Shown here one piece after another: positions 51,998-60,626 of a stretch of DNA of 64,000 nt; position 1 is the stretch's first letter; each line of letters begins with the position of its first letter. Origin of the DNA: Phycisphaerae bacterium (GTDB lineage Bacteria > Planctomycetota > Phycisphaerae > UBA1845); contig JAJDDY010000023.1 of the NCBI GenBank assembly GCA_029260075.1, forward strand, positions 248,001 through 312,000, written 5' to 3'. The position numbers and the translations under genes are program-made. The notes beneath the pieces were generated by a model. The model was not told the DNA's origin. It did not search any database and saw nothing but the letters and a program-made list of their open reading frames with translations.

Positions 51998-52573
51998 ATG
52001 AGTAGTCCGAACCGGCCACGACGACGCGCGTTCTTCCGCGAAGCCCTTGCCCGAGCGATCGAACCGGTCGCCAACTTGCTTGACGGAGACGCGAAAAATC
52101 GACGCCCGCCCACCCGACTTCGTCCGCCCGGCGCGGTGGACGAAGAGGCGTTTCTTTCAGCATGCAAACGCTGCGGCGCGTGCGTGGAAATCTGCCCGGC
52201 CAACGCGATTTTTTCATTGGACACAGACGCAGGACGTGCAGCCGGTACGCCGGTCATCGATCCCGATCGCGCCGCGTGCGTCGTGTGCGACGGGCTCTTG
52301 TGTACCACCGTCTGCCCGAGCGGCGCACTGCAGCCGATAGCCGATGCGATGGCGATTCGCATGGGATTGGCTGAAGTCTATGCATCGGCGTGTGTTCGCA
52401 CACAAGGAGAAATCTGCACGCGCTGCGTCGACTCTTGTCCGCTCGGTGCCAACGCCATCCTCTTCACCGGCGCCGGACCGCCGACCGTGTTTTCCGGTGG
52501 GTGCGTCGGGTGCGGTGTCTGTCAATACTATTGCCCCACGCAGCCCAAGGCGATCGTCGTCAAACCCACTTGA
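51998..52573 (+). CDS. Polyferredoxin (4Fe-4S) protein, NapG/MauM-like
   Basis: 191 residues with four Cys clusters: CKRCGACVEICP, CVVCDGLLCTTVCP, CTRCVDSCPLGANAI and CVGCGVCQYYCP. They would bind three to four [4Fe-4S] centres, an electron-transfer wire. The N-terminal RRRAFFREALARAIEP has twin Arg but lacks a hydrophobic stretch, so export by Tat is doubtful. NapG and MauM ferredoxins have the same four-cluster layout. No redox partner is adjacent; the next gene is an SGNH hydrolase. GAGG lies about ten bases before ATG 51998. Confidence 0.86.
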   Translation: MSSPNRPRRRAFFREALARAIEPVANLLDGDAKNRRPPTRLRPPGAVDEEAFLSACKRCGACVEICPANAIFSLDTDAGRAAGTPVIDPDRAACVVCDGLLCTTVCPSGALQPIADAMAIRMGLAEVYASACVRTQGEICTRCVDSCPLGANAILFTGAGPPTVFSGGCVGCGVCQYYCPTQPKAIVVKPT

Positions 52574-52638
52574 CCGCGCGAAAATGCATAACTGCGTGGC
52601 ACTTCAAATCGACCCGAATGCGGCGTACGATTGACAGC

Positions 52639-54099
52639 ATGATTCTTCGACAAAAAATCTGGCTCGCCGTCGTCTTCACGACCAACGCCGTGTTGTGGCT
52701 TGTTCCAAGCGACGTGGTGGAGCAGATCGCACGCGATCGCCCAACCATGCTTGGCAGGTACTCGCGCACACATTTCGCATGGATCGTGGTGGCGGCTGTG
52801 TTGTCCGTGATTAGCGTCTATGTCGATCAAGCCACGGGCGCGCGGTACAAGCGTCGCTGTTTCATCGTATTGGCCATGACGCTCTTGTTGCTTCCGGCGC
52901 TGGGCCTGGCCGATCTTGCGCTACGTTTCTCACGTTCCGTTGTCTATGTTCGCGATGATGGCGTATACCGAAGACCGGGTGGTGCGCAGTATCGAACGGA
53001 GTTCACCGACAAGCCGCGAGCGAGTCGAAGTTATCCCGGCGCTCCGAGCGGTTTCGGCAGCGTGTCGTGCGCGATTCACGTTGATGATCGCGGCTATCGA
53101 AACACGAAGGCGGTCGACAAATGCGATGTGCTCGTGCTCGGCGACTCCTTCGCAGAAGGGTCGAAGGTTTCTGACGAACACGTATGGGTACGCAGGCTAG
53201 CTGATCGTACTGGCGCGTCGATCTACAACCTGGGCATGTCGGGTTACGCCCCGATGCACTACTACCAATCTCTGGAACGCTTCGGGCTTGCGTTGAAACC
53301 GAAAGTCGTACTGTGCTTATTGTACGAGGGGAACGACTTCCGTTCTCGGCAGCGTAAGTCTGGGTGGTGGTCGAAGATGAACGGGGGTATTAAGCGGTAC
53401 ATAAAAGAGTCGCCGGTCTTGGGCGCCTTCGGTACCCTCATGGTAACAACAGCCGGTCGGACAAACGTCCACGGTGAGGTCGCGGGCGTGGATGTTCTTG
53501 ACTGGTTGCCAATGACCATTCCGGTCGGTTCGTCGGGGCATCACTACGCCTTCCCTCCGAAACAACTTCGTGACCTATACGAAACGGCGGACCACTTTGC
53601 CCAAGGTGAGCGGTGGGGCGTAGCGTCGGAGCATCTGGCTGCCATGCATCGCCTTTGTGACGGGATCGGTGCGCGCCTGGTCGTCGTTTATGCTCCGACC
53701 GCTGCACAAGTAACGCTACGCCTCGCGGGCGCCCGGCTCCCGGCGGACAAGGTGCGGGCCTTCACGAAAATCAGCTACAAGAAATCGCTGCCCGATCCAC
53801 CGGAGTTCATGCGGTCTTTGCTGGATCGACTCGACGCCAGGGAGCGCGTCGTCGGAAGCTGGTGTCGGAAGACCGGGATAGAGTTTCTTAGCCTAACGCC
53901 CGCGATTGCGGACGCCACAGCCGGCGGCGTGCAGACGTACTACACCTATGATCAACACTGGACGCCCGATGGGCACGAAGTCGTCGCCGACCGACTTGCT
54001 ACCTTTGTGCGCGAGAAACTGACTGATGCAGCAGCAAGCCCGGTCCTCGAGAACAATCGCGATTCGTCAGCGGCGGCGACGGATTCACTGACGAACTGA
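52639..54099 (+). CDS. Membrane-anchored SGNH/GDSL hydrolase
   Basis: 486 residues. Two or three hydrophobic segments lie at the N-terminus (about residues 7-24, 46-65 and 77-96). The SGNH domain then begins with DVLVLGDSFAEGS (nucleophile Ser), followed by GMSGYAPMHYYQSLERFGL and LLYEGNDF (Asn-Asp block). The catalytic Asp/His pair is in YDQHWTPDGHEVVADRL near residue 445. Relatives act as esterases or O-acetyltransferases on polysaccharides, as in AlgX/AlgJ. A role in modifying an exported glycan is plausible but not shown. Confidence 0.83.
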   Translation: MILRQKIWLAVVFTTNAVLWLVPSDVVEQIARDRPTMLGRYSRTHFAWIVVAAVLSVISVYVDQATGARYKRRCFIVLAMTLLLLPALGLADLALRFSRSVVYVRDDGVYRRPGGAQYRTEFTDKPRASRSYPGAPSGFGSVSCAIHVDDRGYRNTKAVDKCDVLVLGDSFAEGSKVSDEHVWVRRLADRTGASIYNLGMSGYAPMHYYQSLERFGLALKPKVVLCLLYEGNDFRSRQRKSGWWSKMNGGIKRYIKESPVLGAFGTLMVTTAGRTNVHGEVAGVDVLDWLPMTIPVGSSGHHYAFPPKQLRDLYETADHFAQGERWGVASEHLAAMHRLCDGIGARLVVVYAPTAAQVTLRLAGARLPADKVRAFTKISYKKSLPDPPEFMRSLLDRLDARERVVGSWCRKTGIEFLSLTPAIADATAGGVQTYYTYDQHWTPDGHEVVADRLATFVREKLTDAAASPVLENNRDSSAAATDSLTN

Positions 54100-54636
54100 T
54101 CGGTAGTCCACGCAACCCTTGCCCGGCGGCCGGTCTCGCCGCTTGCGACGTGAAGTCAACCCATTCCGGCCATTCCCATCAAAGAATTCGCCCACTACGC
54201 GAGACAGATTCCCGCGCCGGTGTCGTATTCACTTGTGAGTTCTTGCGGGGCGGCGGCCCACGAAGCACAAAATCCTTTATTGATCAAAAAAATTGTGAAT
54301 AGTGCTCTGGGCCGCTTTCCCTTCAGGAATGATGCCGCGTCGGCGCGAGGCCGTCCGTCGTCAAAGACTCCTTCCGCGAGCCATGGGTTTCCCGATATCG
54401 GCCACTACGAAGAGACGTCCAGCTCACTCCGATTCCACACATGAGGTCGCGTACGATCCGCGCCCCGGTGCGTTCAGCCGTGGATTTCCTGTATCCGGAC
54501 CCGGCCGGTCTGAGGTCGGAAGGCGGTCGACACGTCCGGGTTCCTCGACGAATCCTTCCGCTCCGAGCGATTGTGAAGCGCACCCGTGAACGATATAGTG
54601 TCGGGTGGCGTACAAACGTGTACGGAGATTTTGCCA
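54100..54636. other. Intergenic region, no repeat family seen
   Basis: This gap holds none of the window's repeat families. An AT-rich patch at about 54278-54302 (TTGATCAAAAAAATTGTG) may be part of a promoter for the next gene. No gene is supported. Confidence 0.4.
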
Positions 54637-55269
54637 ATGCGACGACCGACTGACGCGACGGAGGAGCCCGACGGGGCGGTCGGCGGATATGCAGACGAAG
54701 AACCTGACGGGAGCAGACGACGGATGAATCCACGACTACTAATCCTGTGTGCATGTTTGGGCGGCATGGCCATTTGGGCTGCGATACCGCGGACGCCCCC
54801 CATGGACCAACTCGGCGTGATCGAGGCTCAGCCGCAGGATGTCATTGACGGCAAGAAGATGCTCTATCAGTGGGATTTGCCCGGCGAAGACCCTCCAGAC
54901 GAGCTGGAATTCGATTTGAATGTTTGGGTGGATGACGCCGACGACAAAAACCGGTTGTACTTCTCCATCTCGGAGGTCCACGGCTACTACGTCGAGTCGC
55001 TCAATCTCGATTTCTACTATAAGTCGACAGCTGATACGACGTACGAGGATTCAAAGCTCAGACTCCCTGTGTACATCAACAACTACATCAAGGCCGGCGA
55101 AACGTTCACCGACTTCGTGGAAGTCGTTGACGCGGAAATCGATTCGGTCACGGACGACATCGGTTCGACGGAGAACTGGGGGGTGGAAGTTACCGGGTAC
55201 GGCCGCGCCAGGGAGAAGAACCCCGAAATACTGCATGCGGTTGTTCGAGCGTCCACGGATGCCGATTGA
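54637..55269 (+). CDS. Single-pass membrane protein of unknown function
   Basis: 210 residues. An acidic cytoplasmic start (about 30 residues, DATEEPDGAVGGYADEEPDG) is followed by one membrane segment, LLILCACLGGMAIWAAI. A beta-rich exported domain follows: ELEFDLNVWVDDADDKNRLY, YYVESLNLDFYYKS, GVEVTGYGRARE. No family is recognised. GGAG at 54624-54627 lies nine bases before ATG 54637. Confidence 0.7.
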   Translation: MRRPTDATEEPDGAVGGYADEEPDGSRRRMNPRLLILCACLGGMAIWAAIPRTPPMDQLGVIEAQPQDVIDGKKMLYQWDLPGEDPPDELEFDLNVWVDDADDKNRLYFSISEVHGYYVESLNLDFYYKSTADTTYEDSKLRLPVYINNYIKAGETFTDFVEVVDAEIDSVTDDIGSTENWGVEVTGYGRAREKNPEILHAVVRASTDAD

Positions 55270-55295
55270 ACAGAGCGCGTCTTGGAAGCCTCTTT

Positions 55296-55364
55296 CGGAG
55301 CCGCGCCCGTGAGGAAGCGGTCCGGCTTCGAGTGCGAAGCCGCTCAGTTACGGCGGCGGCTCGG
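55296..55364. repeat. MITE core palindrome, copy 8
   Basis: GAGCCGCGCCCGTGAGGAAG and CAGTTACGGCGGCGGCTCGG form a long hairpin 27 bases past the stop of the preceding gene. The outer TGCTTTGTCAC-type ends are absent, so this is a core-only copy that could terminate transcription. Confidence 0.8.
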
Positions 55365-55420
55365 TTCGTTCCTTCGCTTTTTGTGCGCCCTCCAACCTAC
55401 GGGGGTCCCTCAACAGGCTG

Positions 55421-56668
55421 CTAACCGCCGACGGCTTGAAGGATGTTAATCAGCATAGATAGCACAAGTAGCACGCCGATCCCGATCAACCATTGAACCG
55501 AAACCCGCGGCGAGTGCCCGGCCACAGCTTCAGCCTCTTCCGAGGTGCGCTTGGACCCCACAGCAAGGGTCTGCAACAGGTCGTGGTCGTATTTTTGCCG
55601 GGCAAGGAACGGCGCCTCGCCTTTGGCGACCGCTTCCAAATCGGCGATGCACTCGGTCAGAGTTGCGTACCGGTCGTCGGCGGACTTGGCCATCATCACT
55701 TCAATGATCTCGCCGGTGCCGGACGACAGTGAGCGGTTAAGATGGTCCGGTGGGACGAGTGGATCCTTGAGGTGTTTGTGCATAACCGCTGACGGGCTCG
55801 TGCCATCAAACGGTACTCGTCCCGTGACCATGTGGTAGAAAGTCGCCCCCAAGCCGTAGATGTCTGCCCTGGCGTCGATCGTCAGCTCACCGCGTATTTG
55901 CTCCGGACTGATGTAGTACGGCGTGCCATAGGCTCGACCTTCCTCCGCCTGTGCGGCCGCAAAATCGCCCATTTCTCGCGCCAACCCCATATCCGCCAGC
56001 TTGATGATGCCCTCGTTGCTCAACATGAGGTTCTTGGGCTTTACGTCGCGGTGAATCAATCCCTGACTGTGGGCGTGTTCGAGCGCTTTGGCTGATTGCA
56101 GAATCAGAGAAATCGCACGGGCTTCTTCGAGTGGGCGCCCATCTGTCAACAGTTCGTAGATCGTCTGGCCGTCGATGAACTCCATGACGAAGTAGTGGTA
56201 GCCGCCGGCTTCACCCACATCGTAAGCTTGGACGATATGCGGGTGGTTCAGTTTCGCCGCCGCCCGCCCCTCAAAGTAGAAACGTTCGACGAACTCCGGG
56301 TTGTCGCTGAGACGCTTGGGCAGAACCTTGATTGCGACCATGCGGTCGAGGCTGAGCTGCTTGGCCTTGAATACTACGGCCATCGCGCCCTGACCGAGTT
56401 TGCACAGAACCTGATAGCCCGGAATTTGCTGGGCAGGGCGGTACATCGAGTCTTCGTCGATGGTCTTGCCCAACCGGTTGAGTTGCGTATGGGTGATGTA
56501 GCCGCGTTCGAGCAGCAGCCCGGTCAGCGACTGATTGTTGCCCTCTTTCTGGTTGATGGCCTTGAGCTCAGAGCGCACTAACTCCACCTCGTTCGCAGAG
56601 CAGAGCTTGCGTTCGACCACCAGACGTGCGAGTTGAGACTCATCGGCTATGGACATGCAGCTATCCAT
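55421..56668 (-). CDS. Hanks-type Ser/Thr protein kinase with N-terminal helical domain and C-terminal membrane anchor
   Basis: 415 residues. An N-terminal helical domain (about 5-70, ESQLARLVVERKLCSANEVE) precedes the kinase domain at about 83-345. The Gly loop is LGQGAMAVVFKA, the ATP Lys lies in VAIKVLP, the catalytic loop is LIHRDVKPKNLMLS, the metal motif is ADMGLAR (DMG for DFG), and GTPYYISPEQIRG is the activation end. One membrane helix closes the protein (WLIGIGVLLVLSMLINIL), so the kinase faces the cytoplasm. AAGGTGG lies seven bases before the ATG. Targets are unknown. Confidence 0.94.
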   Translation of the reverse strand: MDSCMSIADESQLARLVVERKLCSANEVELVRSELKAINQKEGNNQSLTGLLLERGYITHTQLNRLGKTIDEDSMYRPAQQIPGYQVLCKLGQGAMAVVFKAKQLSLDRMVAIKVLPKRLSDNPEFVERFYFEGRAAAKLNHPHIVQAYDVGEAGGYHYFVMEFIDGQTIYELLTDGRPLEEARAISLILQSAKALEHAHSQGLIHRDVKPKNLMLSNEGIIKLADMGLAREMGDFAAAQAEEGRAYGTPYYISPEQIRGELTIDARADIYGLGATFYHMVTGRVPFDGTSPSAVMHKHLKDPLVPPDHLNRSLSSGTGEIIEVMMAKSADDRYATLTECIADLEAVAKGEAPFLARQKYDHDLLQTLAVGSKRTSEEAEAVAGHSPRVSVQWLIGIGVLLVLSMLINILQAVGG

Positions 56669-56850
56669 GGCGTGCCACCTTGGTTTCGTATTCGAAGTGC
56701 TGAACGGCCAAGCCGTTATCGTGCAATTCTAACTCTACGCACGCCATACGCTGGTTTCCACCGAAAAATCTTTCGCAGTGTCGGAGACGGGGCGCCGCGT
56801 ACGGTGTATCACCGCTCGGCCCCCTTGGCAATATTATATCGGACATTCCA

Positions 56851-58128
56851 TTATAGGGCCGTACCTTCGTTTGTCGTCGCGGTTGTGGCTGTGCCGATCA
56901 ACTTGCTCCGGATAGCCGAAGCGACACCGTCGTGCGCCACCGACGAGTCCAGGATCGACCGCACCAAGCACACCTGTCGCTCGGTGAACAAACTGGGCGC
57001 CTCGTCGATATCACCGCCGACACCCAAGCTGCGAGTGAGCGCTCCTCGGAGTCCTTCGATACCGTCGCCGGTCATCGCCGAGACACGAAGCTCCGGCCGC
57101 AATTCGCACGAATCTTCGACGGAAACGTCGTGACCCCGCCTACTCCGTCGCGGAAGATCGGCCTTGGTCGAGACGATGATGCATCGCCTCAAGCGCTCGA
57201 CCTCGTCGACCAGGCGACGACCTTCGTTCGTCAAAATGCATGAACTGTCGATGGCAAAAAGAAAAAGATCGGCCGCCTGTACGGTCGTCCATCCAGAGTG
57301 GATCGCGCGGCGTTCCAAGTCGCCGGCTTGCTCGTGATGACCGGCCGTATCGACGAGCGTCACCGGGATTCCGCTCAAATCGATGGATTGGTCCACCCAA
57401 TCTCGCGTCGTCCCGGCGCGGTCGGTGACGACGGCTGCCGTTCTCCCAACCAGCCGGTTGAAGAGCGTCGACTTGCCCGAATTCGGCAGCCCAACGATGG
57501 CCACGCGAGCGCCCTTGAGGAGAACGGTTGCTCTCGCTGCGCGATCCATCATGGCGTGCAATGCGTCGATGCCCGATTTGCTTCCTGTCTCGATCTCACC
57601 AGCCGTGCTCATCAAGGCGTTTGCAAGGTGCATCCGCTGCCAGGACAGGAACCGCACGGCCCGCGCCGTCGACGCCTGTACGAGCGCCGTAAGCGCTTCT
57701 TCTTCGATCAGATTGCTCGCGCGCCAGATATGACCGGTCTGCGCCCACGAATCAGCGAGAGGCGCCCCGCGATCGGCAAGCGACTGCAAGATGCGTTCGA
57801 GAACGCGCACGCCGCCGTGGGCACAGATTTCGACCTCCGGCGACGGCGCGTCAGCCAGGGGCGTAATCAGAACGTCGTCGATGGTCTCGTCGTTGTCGAC
57901 GAGCGTTCCGTATCGAAGTCGACCCGGTTCGCGCGCGACGATCGCTTCCCCACGGGCGCGGCTCGGTTCATCGAGAACCTTCTTATGCGTATCCGCGCAT
58001 CTGTTCTTGGATAACGCTGGATGAAACAGTTGTTCAACAATCCCGATGGCATCCGGACCACATACTCTGATCACCCCGACGGCGCCCGCTCCGGATGGTG
58101 TCAGTAGAACGGTCCGAGTGGTCGACAT
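56851..58128 (-). CDS. MnmE/TrmE-like GTPase, divergent, lacking the C-terminal Cys motif
   Basis: 425 residues. The N-terminal TrmE domain starts TVLLTPSGAGAVGVIRVCGP, then EVEICAHGG. The G domain carries Walker A IVGLPNSGKSTLFNRL, switch II DTAGHHE and G4 as STKADL (family NKxD). MnmE with MnmG modifies the wobble uridine of tRNAs and needs a C-terminal C-I-G-K motif. Here the protein ends SKLIGTATTATTNEGTAL without Cys. Residues about 49-70 (VLDEPSRARGEAIVAREPGR) correspond to repeat-like DNA. It is short for the family (about 450). It follows coaX after five bases. It may be inactive in tRNA modification or do something else. Confidence 0.8.
   Translation of the reverse strand: MSTTRTVLLTPSGAGAVGVIRVCGPDAIGIVEQLFHPALSKNRCADTHKKVLDEPSRARGEAIVAREPGRLRYGTLVDNDETIDDVLITPLADAPSPEVEICAHGGVRVLERILQSLADRGAPLADSWAQTGHIWRASNLIEEEALTALVQASTARAVRFLSWQRMHLANALMSTAGEIETGSKSGIDALHAMMDRAARATVLLKGARVAIVGLPNSGKSTLFNRLVGRTAAVVTDRAGTTRDWVDQSIDLSGIPVTLVDTAGHHEQAGDLERRAIHSGWTTVQAADLFLFAIDSSCILTNEGRRLVDEVERLRRCIIVSTKADLPRRSRRGHDVSVEDSCELRPELRVSAMTGDGIEGLRGALTRSLGVGGDIDEAPSLFTERQVCLVRSILDSSVAHDGVASAIRSKLIGTATTATTNEGTAL
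57921..57977 (-). repeat. Repeat-like segment in frame inside the mnmE-like gene
   Basis: On the coding strand it reads GATGAACCGAGCCGCGCCCG then TGGGGAAGCG. It matches the intergenic element at 18161-18220 at roughly four of five positions across about 60 bases, including an exact run GATGAACCGAGCCGCGCCCG. Confidence 0.72.
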
Positions 58129-58133
58129 CTGCT

Positions 58134-58934
58134 TCAAAAGCCCGGATTGGCCATGTGTTTGCGGTAGGCGATGGCGATCCCACGCAAAGTGAGGTTGGGG
58201 ACGAACGTGTCGACGAAATCGCAATGTGGCGCCAAGAGTTCTACGTCGCCTCCGGTGGCGACGACCTGAGGCCACGCGCCCAGTTCGCCCGCATAGGCTT
58301 CGACGAGCGCACGAACCGCACCAATCACCCCGCGACACACGCCGGTTTGCATGGCTTCAATCGTATTGCCACCGACCGGCGCGTCCGGGACGGTCGGTTC
58401 AACCTGTGGCAACTGTGCAGTGAATTCGTGCAAGGCACGTAGCTGCATACGCAAACCGGGCAAGATGGCGCCGCCGCGTAACGTGCCCGATTCATCAATC
58501 AGATCGACAGTAACGGCCGACCCCAAATCTATGACAATGCACGACGACTCAATCTGATCGTAGACCGCAACCGCTGCGCAGACGCGGTCTGTGCCCATGG
58601 CCGCGCTGTCCGCGACTGCCACGTCCATCGGCAGCGCGATATGGTCGCCGACGACGAGCGGTTCCAATCGGTGCAGGTTCATGAGGTATCTTCGCACTCG
58701 CGCGAGCGCCTCGGGAACAACGGACGCCAGAACACACGCCGCTGGCGCATCGGTTGCCATGGCCTCGACATGGGCCTCGTGGGCCTGAGTGAACGCCGCC
58801 TCGTCGTCGACCGAAACATGGACAGGAGGCCCGAGCGCGCCATCGGTGACCGTGGCTAGTGAAACGGTGGAGTTGCCGATATCGATCACGAGGATCGGCG
58901 CGGCCGCGTCATATTCGGGTACTTGATAAATCAT
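58134..58934 (-). CDS. coaX: Type III pantothenate kinase
   Basis: CoaX phosphorylates pantothenate, the first step of coenzyme A synthesis. The 266-residue ASKHA-fold protein has PHOSPHATE 1 motif LVIDIGNSTVSLA, MGTDRVCAAVAVYD, IDLGSAVTVDLID, GAILPGLRMQLRALH and VVATGGDVELLAPH. These are the type III family signatures. It needs no other homologue. The ATG overlaps the obgE stop by four bases (ATGA), and the mnmE-like gene starts five bases past its end, so obgE-coaX-mnmE form one operon. Confidence 0.92.
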   Translation of the reverse strand: MIYQVPEYDAAAPILVIDIGNSTVSLATVTDGALGPPVHVSVDDEAAFTQAHEAHVEAMATDAPAACVLASVVPEALARVRRYLMNLHRLEPLVVGDHIALPMDVAVADSAAMGTDRVCAAVAVYDQIESSCIVIDLGSAVTVDLIDESGTLRGGAILPGLRMQLRALHEFTAQLPQVEPTVPDAPVGGNTIEAMQTGVCRGVIGAVRALVEAYAGELGAWPQVVATGGDVELLAPHCDFVDTFVPNLTLRGIAIAYRKHMANPGF

Positions 58935-59986
58935 GACGGATTCCGGTGGGGTGGGATCGGTTGAGGATCGTCGTCGGTAACCGCCTCCGGCTCGCTGTAC
59001 GCTTGCACGGCGTTCCAAAGGAGTTCGGTGAGCGTGGCCAATCCTTTTCCACTGACCGCGCTGATGGGAACGACGGGTTTGCCGATGGCTTTAGAAAACT
59101 CCGCGACGACATCGTCGTCTCCGGTCACGTCGATCTTGCTGCCCGCGATGATTTCCGTCTTGGATTCCAATCCCTCGCCGAACTCATCAAGCTCGCGCCG
59201 AATGGTTTCGTAGGCGGCGACGGGCGCGTTGTCGGTGAGCCCCGGGCTTACATCCACGACGTGAAGAATGACCCGCGTGCGTTGAATATGTTTCAAGAAT
59301 GCGTCACCGAGACCCGCCCCTGTGTGCGCGCCCTCAATCAACCCGGGCAGGTCGGCCATGATGATTCGCCGAAAGTCGGAAAGCTCAACGATGCCAAGCT
59401 GGGGCTCCAGCGTAGTGAACGGATAGTCGGCGATCTTTGGACGAGCCTTGGAGAGACGGGAAAGTAGGGTGCTCTTCCCTGCGTTGGGTAGTCCGACGAT
59501 GCCCACGTGTGCGATCAACCGGAGTTCAAGTCGTAGCCAACGTTCTTCGCCGGGTACACCAGATTCAAATTCACGCGGCGTCTGATGGGTCGCTCTCGCG
59601 AACCGAGCGTTGCCGCGTCCACCCTTGCCGCCGCTGGCGATCGGCACTTGCTCCATCGGCGTCGAAAGGTCTTTGATCAGCACGCCGGTGTCGCGGTCGG
59701 TAATCATCGTGCCGGCGGGAAGCGGAAGTATGAGATCCTCACCGTTTCGACCGGCCATGTTCTTACCCATCCCTTGTCGCCCGTTCTCGGCTTTCCAGTG
59801 ATGGCGACCGGAAAAATCGAGCAGCGTCTCAACGCCGGGCGTGGCGACGGCCAGCACGCTTCCGCCGTCACCACCGTCGCCGCCGTCAGGTCCGCCTTTG
59901 GGAATGTACTTCTCGCGGCGAAAACTCACGCACCCGTCACCGCCTTTACCGCCGCGAACGTATACTTCAGCTTGATCGATAAGCAC
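58931..59986 (-). CDS. obgE: Obg family GTPase
   Basis: ObgE/CgtA binds the 50S subunit and links growth to GTP and ppGpp. 351 residues. The glycine-rich Obg fold is at 1-160 (GGKGGDGCVSFRREKYIPKG, GGDGGDGGS). G1 is GLPNAGKSTLLS, switch II DLPGLIEGAHTGAGLG and SKIDV supplies the G4 position. A leading terminator-like hairpin at 60017-60050 separates it from rpmA. The order rpmA-obgE is the common bacterial arrangement. Confidence 0.95.
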   Translation of the reverse strand: MLIDQAEVYVRGGKGGDGCVSFRREKYIPKGGPDGGDGGDGGSVLAVATPGVETLLDFSGRHHWKAENGRQGMGKNMAGRNGEDLILPLPAGTMITDRDTGVLIKDLSTPMEQVPIASGGKGGRGNARFARATHQTPREFESGVPGEERWLRLELRLIAHVGIVGLPNAGKSTLLSRLSKARPKIADYPFTTLEPQLGIVELSDFRRIIMADLPGLIEGAHTGAGLGDAFLKHIQRTRVILHVVDVSPGLTDNAPVAAYETIRRELDEFGEGLESKTEIIAGSKIDVTGDDDVVAEFSKAIGKPVVPISAVSGKGLATLTELLWNAVQAYSEPEAVTDDDPQPIPPHRNPS

Positions 59987-60016
59987 GACGATTCAACCAA
60001 TGACGTGTGGCCGACG

Positions 60017-60050
60017 AATAAAAAACGAGGATGGCACTATGCCACCCTCG
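60017..60050 (-). terminator. Rho-independent terminator between rpmA and obgE
   Basis: On the minus strand CGAGGGTGGCATAGTGCCATCCTCG forms a long stem with TAG/AGT loop, followed by TTTTTTATT. It lies 31 bases upstream of obgE, so it either ends rpmA transcription or attenuates read-through into obgE. Confidence 0.85.
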
Positions 60051-60155
60051 CGATATGATGCCAAGTCTTGCGCGGGCGCCAGCGACGCGTGACCGCTATT
60101 GCCAGCCGGATGGCCACCTCTTCCGAGGTGGGGGAGTCGAAGCCGGGGTCCACTA

Positions 60156-60289
60156 GAGGTTCGCACCTATACCGAGCCTCGCCCGTAAAGTAGCGGGCGT
60201 TTGAAAACCGCTCGTGACAGCTCGAACACGCTCCCTTACGGTCGCGGATCGGATCGACAAGACCCGTCACTTGCGTCGTGACAAACCGT
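60156..60289. repeat. MITE-like palindromic element, copy 7, at the rpmA stop
   Basis: The right end ACCCGTCACTTGCGTCGTGA then CAAAC matches the family end. The core arms GAGCCTCGCCCGTAAAGTAG and CGGTCGCGGATCGGA are worn. A TA forms part of the rpmA TAA stop at its right edge and another TA precedes the left end (60154-60155). Confidence 0.78.
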
Positions 60290-60534
60290 TAGTTGTCTTG
60301 CGGTACGACATCCACCTTACGGCCGCGAAACCGAACGACGCCGTCGGATAGGGCGAACAGTGTGTCGTCACGAGCCCGACCGACGTTGTGGCCCGGAAGA
60401 TGCGGCGTACCGACCTGCCGAACGAGAATGGTCCCGGTTCGGACAACCTGCCCGGCGTAACGCTTGACGCCGCGGTATTGTGGGTTGCTATCGCGTCCGT
60501 TGCGGGACGACCCCTGTCCTTTTTTATGTGCCAT
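60289..60534 (-). CDS. rpmA: 50S ribosomal protein L27
   Basis: 81 residues. [20 protein letters not shown] is the L27 start, with the flexible N-terminus that reaches the peptidyl-transferase centre. [20 protein letters not shown] and [11 protein letters not shown] follow. The first residue is directly MAHKK, so there is no processed N-terminal leader. GGAG lies nine bases upstream. The usual partner rplU (L21) is not upstream here; the next gene is an exported protein. Confidence 0.94.
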   Translation of the reverse strand: MAHKKGQGSSRNGRDSNPQYRGVKRYAGQVVRTGTILVRQVGTPHLPGHNVGRARDDTLFALSDGVVRFRGRKVDVVPQDN

Positions 60535-60626
60535 GATCAACTACTCCATCAACAAAACTTCCCGACGGGTTTCCGCCGGTGACGACCCCAGGTTGCTTTC
60601 CCGCGTCGTGTATTTTGGGCAATCTA

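Noticed and set aside
58129-58338. N-terminal extension of the mnmE-like protein
   Set aside because: It would overlap coaX coding sequence by about 200 bases and is Arg-rich antisense-like sequence.
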